DNA of 64,000 bases, from the NCBI GenBank assembly GCA_963920665.1, contig OY987273.1, forward strand, positions 3,288,501-3,352,500. Reading direction: 5' to 3'. The position numbers and the translations under genes were made by a program. The stretch comes from Straminergon stramineum. Its lineage: Eukaryota; Streptophyta; Bryopsida; Hypnales; Calliergonaceae. Below are positions 60,629-64,000 of this stretch, in pieces. Under the pieces are notes generated by a model. The model was not told the DNA's origin. It made no database searches and saw nothing but the letters and a program-made list of their open reading frames with translations. Numbering within the stretch: position 1 is the stretch's first letter; every line of letters starts with the position of its first letter.

Positions 60629-61889
60629 TGCAAGGTCAATATCATGGTTAGCAACTTCTAACTATAGTGCATCCTCCATCATATGCCCTTGTGAGGACAA
60701 GGTACATTCTTTTGCCTTTGTAGATGAAGGTGTGACCTTGAATGTGTTAGTGTCACCACTTCCTTCGGACACATGCATTGAAACCACTACTATAGGCATC
60801 TTCAATTCGTTACTAGGCATGCCACCAACCACCTACATCTTCATTGATCCTAGCAGCGCTTGGATCTCCATAGCTAAAATGCCAATGCTTGAACTAAAGC
60901 CTTCGGCGGACGAGAATTGCTCCATACACTTCTTCAGCATGTTCTTCACTTCATCTAAAGAAGTCATACTCTTTGATTGACTCAACAACATCTATGTCAA
61001 CTTCCCTTTCATGTCCTTCTGCTTCTCCTCCAATGTTGTCAACCTAGCACGAATACCACCTGTGGGGGCCTGCATAGAGGCCATTGCAGTAGAAACTAAT
61101 GTCATTAAAAGGATTGTCCACTAATCAAAGTGATGTCAAAGTGAAAGGCCTCACTACAACCACAATACCTATACACAGGTTCTAGGATAAGAGTACAATA
61201 CTTCAACTAATAAGGGCATTTGGTGTAAATTTAATATATGACTGATGCATAACTATTGTCAAACTTCAATGGTCCTTTCAATGACTACACGTTGTGTCAA
61301 TGACTACAACATGGCAATTGAATGACTAAGAATGATTTCATAATGACTACTGCATCTCCCATGTATGTTTGATAGATGCAAGACAGCTAGCGGCACCTAA
61401 ATCATCCACCTAATTTCACCATCAAGAACAGCATAGAACGGAGGCAAAAAAGAAATGAATGTTGTCAAGGGAAATGTCACTCACTAAACAACATATGTCA
61501 TGAATGACCAACAATGATTTTGGTCCATACTTAGGGAAAATTTGGGGAACACTATATTCTTCTTCTACCACATTAAAGAATAATTCAAGCACGACAATCC
61601 ACTATAGCTGAAATTGAAAACATATTGATGTCATTGGTCCATTTGCTTAAAATTCAACCATGTGGTCTACAATTTCTGTTAGGCCTAGGCTGTGGTCTTT
61701 GCCTTCCCTGTGCAATTACAGAAATGAACTGCAAAGTCAACCTCATTTACAACATATATGAAATCATTCATTACCTACACATGTGAATCTCAAAAATATT
61801 AGATGGAAATCATGGAATAACAAAAAAAAACTAACCAAAGCAACCTCCTTTCCAGCTCTTCCTCTTCTTCCCATGGTGCTGTAATCCTT
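60629..61889. other. K2 introns and linker sequence
   Basis: No clear domain. Minus-strand coding-like sequence continues for a short way above 60629 (HDIDLALTATLATVF). The part at 61120-61640 looks intronic, with AATGACTA words at 61260-61350. Confidence 0.4.
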
Positions 61890-62290
61890 CACATGGGTAT
61901 GAGCGTGTACCATCTTGGCAATTTTTTCCACCTACAGTTCAGCCTTCCAATACGTCTTCAACTTCTCCCATTGTCTAGGGTTAATATGTGTAGGGCAAAC
62001 ATTTGAGCCGGATACAAATTTCACTTTGAGTCTAGCCCTCTCCGCCTTCATGTACTTCTTGATGGCAACTTTGAACCCCTGCATACTCAAGGAATGAGCA
62101 ACATACTTGAAGTTTGCATCCAAAGTCTCACGAAGAATTGCCACTACTATCGGCTTCTCAGCCTCTTAATCCACTAGACTCATGTCAAGAATCTAGGGAG
62201 TGCTAACGCAAATAGTGTCGTCCCAAGCGTTTTTGCCTTCACATGCATTGTCAATGTCACCTCCAACCTTCACGAGGAGGTGGTGAGGTT
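61890..62290 (-). pseudogene. Transposase_24 (PttA/En/Spm)-like domain of K2
   Basis: Reading leftwards: DIDNACEGKNAWDDTIC, ILDMSLVD, AILRETLDANFKYVAHSL, KKYMKAERARLKVKF, then NPRQWEKLKTYWKAEL and GRRGRAGKEVAL. The W-E-K-L-x-x-Y-W core and the terminal GRxGRA motif fit plant Transposase_24 proteins of CACTA elements. Two in-frame stops (STP*ILD, TAG; VD*EAE, TAA) lie at Gln-like sites. K1 has the same domain with many more stops at 19870-19400, so K2 is the better-kept copy. Confidence 0.65.
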
Positions 62291-62869
62291 TTCTACCCAC
62301 CAAATTCCGAGATGCAACTATAGTGTCATTTCTGTGCCGCTTCTACCTTTGAAAGGCCCTGACTTCACTATCTGATGAGTGGCCTTCATCAACAAGCAAT
62401 GCACCTTGCCAAGACGTGTGGTAGGGGACAGAGGGTGGCAATCCCCTTGAATGCCAACCTTGTGACGGCATATTAGGTGGTTGCATTCAAAGAGGTTACA
62501 TCCATGGCGAAGTCTCCTGGTAAGTAGGAAGAGGCAAGTAGACACTATCGTGGCAAGTAGGAGGTCTAGCCACTAGAACAAGGGCCAAAGTAGTCACTTT
62601 CCTAGATCTCTTCCACGTGGTCAACCTCAATGATGGCTGAAGTTCCTCATTCGAAGAAGAGTCCACATTATCTACGACAATAGGGAGCGCAGTTTCTAGT
62701 AAAAAAGATATGACTATGCATGTACTCATGCATGATTGCTAAGCTGGTTGGACATGATTGATTTGAGTCTATGACTATATTTGTACTCATCTATGACTTC
62801 AAATGACTACAACTATGCAAATCAATGACTTTGCCTAGAACCCCATGTAGAGAAAACAAATAGACATAC

Positions 62870-63600
62870 AATCACATCCCCCCAATCCCACTACAAACAA
62901 CGAAAAACAAAGAAAAATGTAGCGTCTTCTACACATCACAAAATAATAATACACATATTAGAAACCTTGTTTTCAAACAAAATTAAGCAAATAAAATCCC
63001 ATCCTCACCTTCCCACTACATTCAAATATTGATCAAGAAACCAAAAAAAATTTGAGCTAGAATTAGCATCCCACTACTCCCAATACATTCAAGCAAGTCA
63101 AAAAGATAAGCAAACACAAAGCTCTAGACGGAGCCCCCTTTGCACAGCACAAAATATTCAATCCATTAGCTAGTTGAACCCCAAAAAATGCAAAGGAAAT
63201 CACATCCCCCTCCCTCCCACTATATTTATACATTGAGATTGTCAACACAAAAAAAAATTGGAGCTAGAATCAACATCCCATTTCTCCCAATACATTCAAG
63301 GAAGTCAAAAAGATAAGCAAATATAAAACCCTAGATGGAGTCCCCTCTATACAACACAAAACAATCAACTTATTAGCTAGCTCAACCAAAAAAATGCAAA
63401 GAAAATCACATCCCCCTTCCTCTCCCACTACATTCAAGCATTGAGATTGTCAACCAAGAAAGAAATGGAGATAGAATCAGCATCCCAAATTTGCATCTAA
63501 CACATTCCATCAAGGCAAAAGGGTAACCAAGTATAGAATTGCAAATGGAGTCACCTTTGCATAGCATAATATAGTTAGCCTAGTAGCTAGCTAACTCAAT
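62870..63600. repeat. Tandem repeat with 207-bp period
   Basis: CATCCCACTACTCCCAATAC at 63067 recurs as CATCCCATTTCTCCCAATAC at 63274 and CATCCCAAATTTGCAT at 63481, exactly 207 bp apart each time. Blocks such as AATCACATCCCCC and AAGATAAGCAAA repeat with the same spacing. A partial, rearranged unit precedes them from about 62870. No gene is contained. Confidence 0.8.
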
Positions 63601-64000
63601 GAATATGGAAAGGCTATCAACCACGGTTACTATTGATATTACCTTCTGTCATAGACTATAATTTCATTACCGCATTATTTTCAATCGTAGAGTACAAGAA
63701 ATACTACGAAGAAAACCCCAAAGACTAAGTAGCATTGAAACACTAACTATGACTTACAAAACGGCAATTGCAAGGTATTCGTTGTTAATTGTAGTGCAAC
63801 TAGGTGTTCTACAACAAATGTATTTGATGGAAACTATTCTACAGGTCTTAAGGAATAGAATTGTAGGAACAAGTGTGCATTCACAATGATGTATAGGATC
63901 TAAAGCAATTCATGTATTCACCAAAGACATCTTGACACGTGCGTTTCTATCTAATCAAGAAGATGAGACTAAGATTATATCTTAGACAGATTTCTGATGG
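63601..64000. other. Right edge of the window, nothing recognised
   Basis: AT-rich sequence with no open frame or repeat that I can identify. It may still lie within K2. Confidence 0.4.

Larger units (their letters stand above)
58108..62850 (-). mobile_element. CACTA element K2 with TNPA-type gene; right end not found
   Basis: The left terminus is CACTAGTAGAAAAAGGGC, a good CACTA-type end, followed by subterminal DNA rich in GACTACC, AGTCATT and ATTTCGGACAAG words (58130-58720). The minus strand then carries the TNPA-type gene in three recognised parts: 62290-61890, 60628-60038 and 59291-59040. A second motif-rich zone (ATGACTATG, ATGACTTC) lies at 62700-62830 and may be the right subterminal region. 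The matching right terminus was not found and could lie beyond the window. No Tnp2 transposase is present in this copy. Confidence 0.65.

Noticed and set aside
10860..62290. A variant genetic code with TAG/TAA read as Gln
   Set aside because: The host gene at 44850-46355 uses only CAA and CAG for about two dozen Gln codons and has no internal TAG or TAA. The stops lie in transposable elements, differ between sister copies (CAG in one, TAG in the other), and TGA at Arg-like sites is also present. CHG and CG deamination explains the data better.
1..64000. tRNA, rRNA or organelle-derived genes
   Set aside because: No cloverleaf, rRNA core sequence or organelle gene could be recognised by eye. 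A covariance-model search would be needed to exclude small RNAs.

Overview
The window looks like repeat-rich nuclear DNA of a land plant with a large genome (gymnosperm- or fern-like gene spacing; the species cannot be fixed from the sequence). It is AT-rich, and CACTA (En/Spm) transposon material is abundant: transposase relics, TNPA-type relics, CACTA-type terminal repeats and several MITEs. The only long clean host-gene reading frame is a single-exon, 501-residue, plant-type protein at 46355-44850 (minus strand). It carries an OCTOPUS-like N-terminal Cys/His motif.

Layout. 150-1345: diverged tandem array (about 126 bp) with a self-complementary core. 1346-10859: AT-rich intergenic DNA with a few weak exon-like segments. 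About 10860-22330: decayed CACTA element K1 (TNPA-type gene on the minus strand), interrupted at 13258-16760 by a 3.5-kb element (A1) flanked by a perfect 8-bp duplication. 22828-26195: related 3.4-kb element (C) on the plus strand with a TATA box and a 559-codon frame. 26239-38103: unrecognised open frames around a broken CACTA Tnp2 transposase (27357-31362), a CACTA-like right end at 34714 and a 20-bp minisatellite. 39588-41705: two CACTA MITEs with 3-bp target duplications. 43600-47530: the gene island. 47838-49455: a long inverted repeat. 50952-54466: A2, second full-length copy of A1. 54750-58090: a decayed unknown gene containing three more CACTA MITEs. 58108 onward: a second TNPA-bearing CACTA element (K2) with a clean left terminus, then a 207-bp tandem repeat at 62870-63600.

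The main result is how these element genes are broken. In C, A2, K1 and the 54.8-58 kb unit, reading frames stay in phase over hundreds of codons yet are cut by many stops, nearly all TAG or TAA at sites where CAG or CAA (Gln) would fit. Pairwise comparison (A1/A2, K1/K2) and an internal repeat show CAG-to-TAG and CTGG-to-CTAG changes directly. This is the footprint expected from deamination of methylated CHG and CG cytosines in silenced plant transposons. The host gene has about two dozen Gln codons and no such stops, so an altered genetic code is not needed. I found no clearly new molecular system. The least explained object is the A/C element family: 3.4-3.5 kb, no visible long terminal repeats, only faintly similar ends, and an 8-bp target duplication in the A copies.
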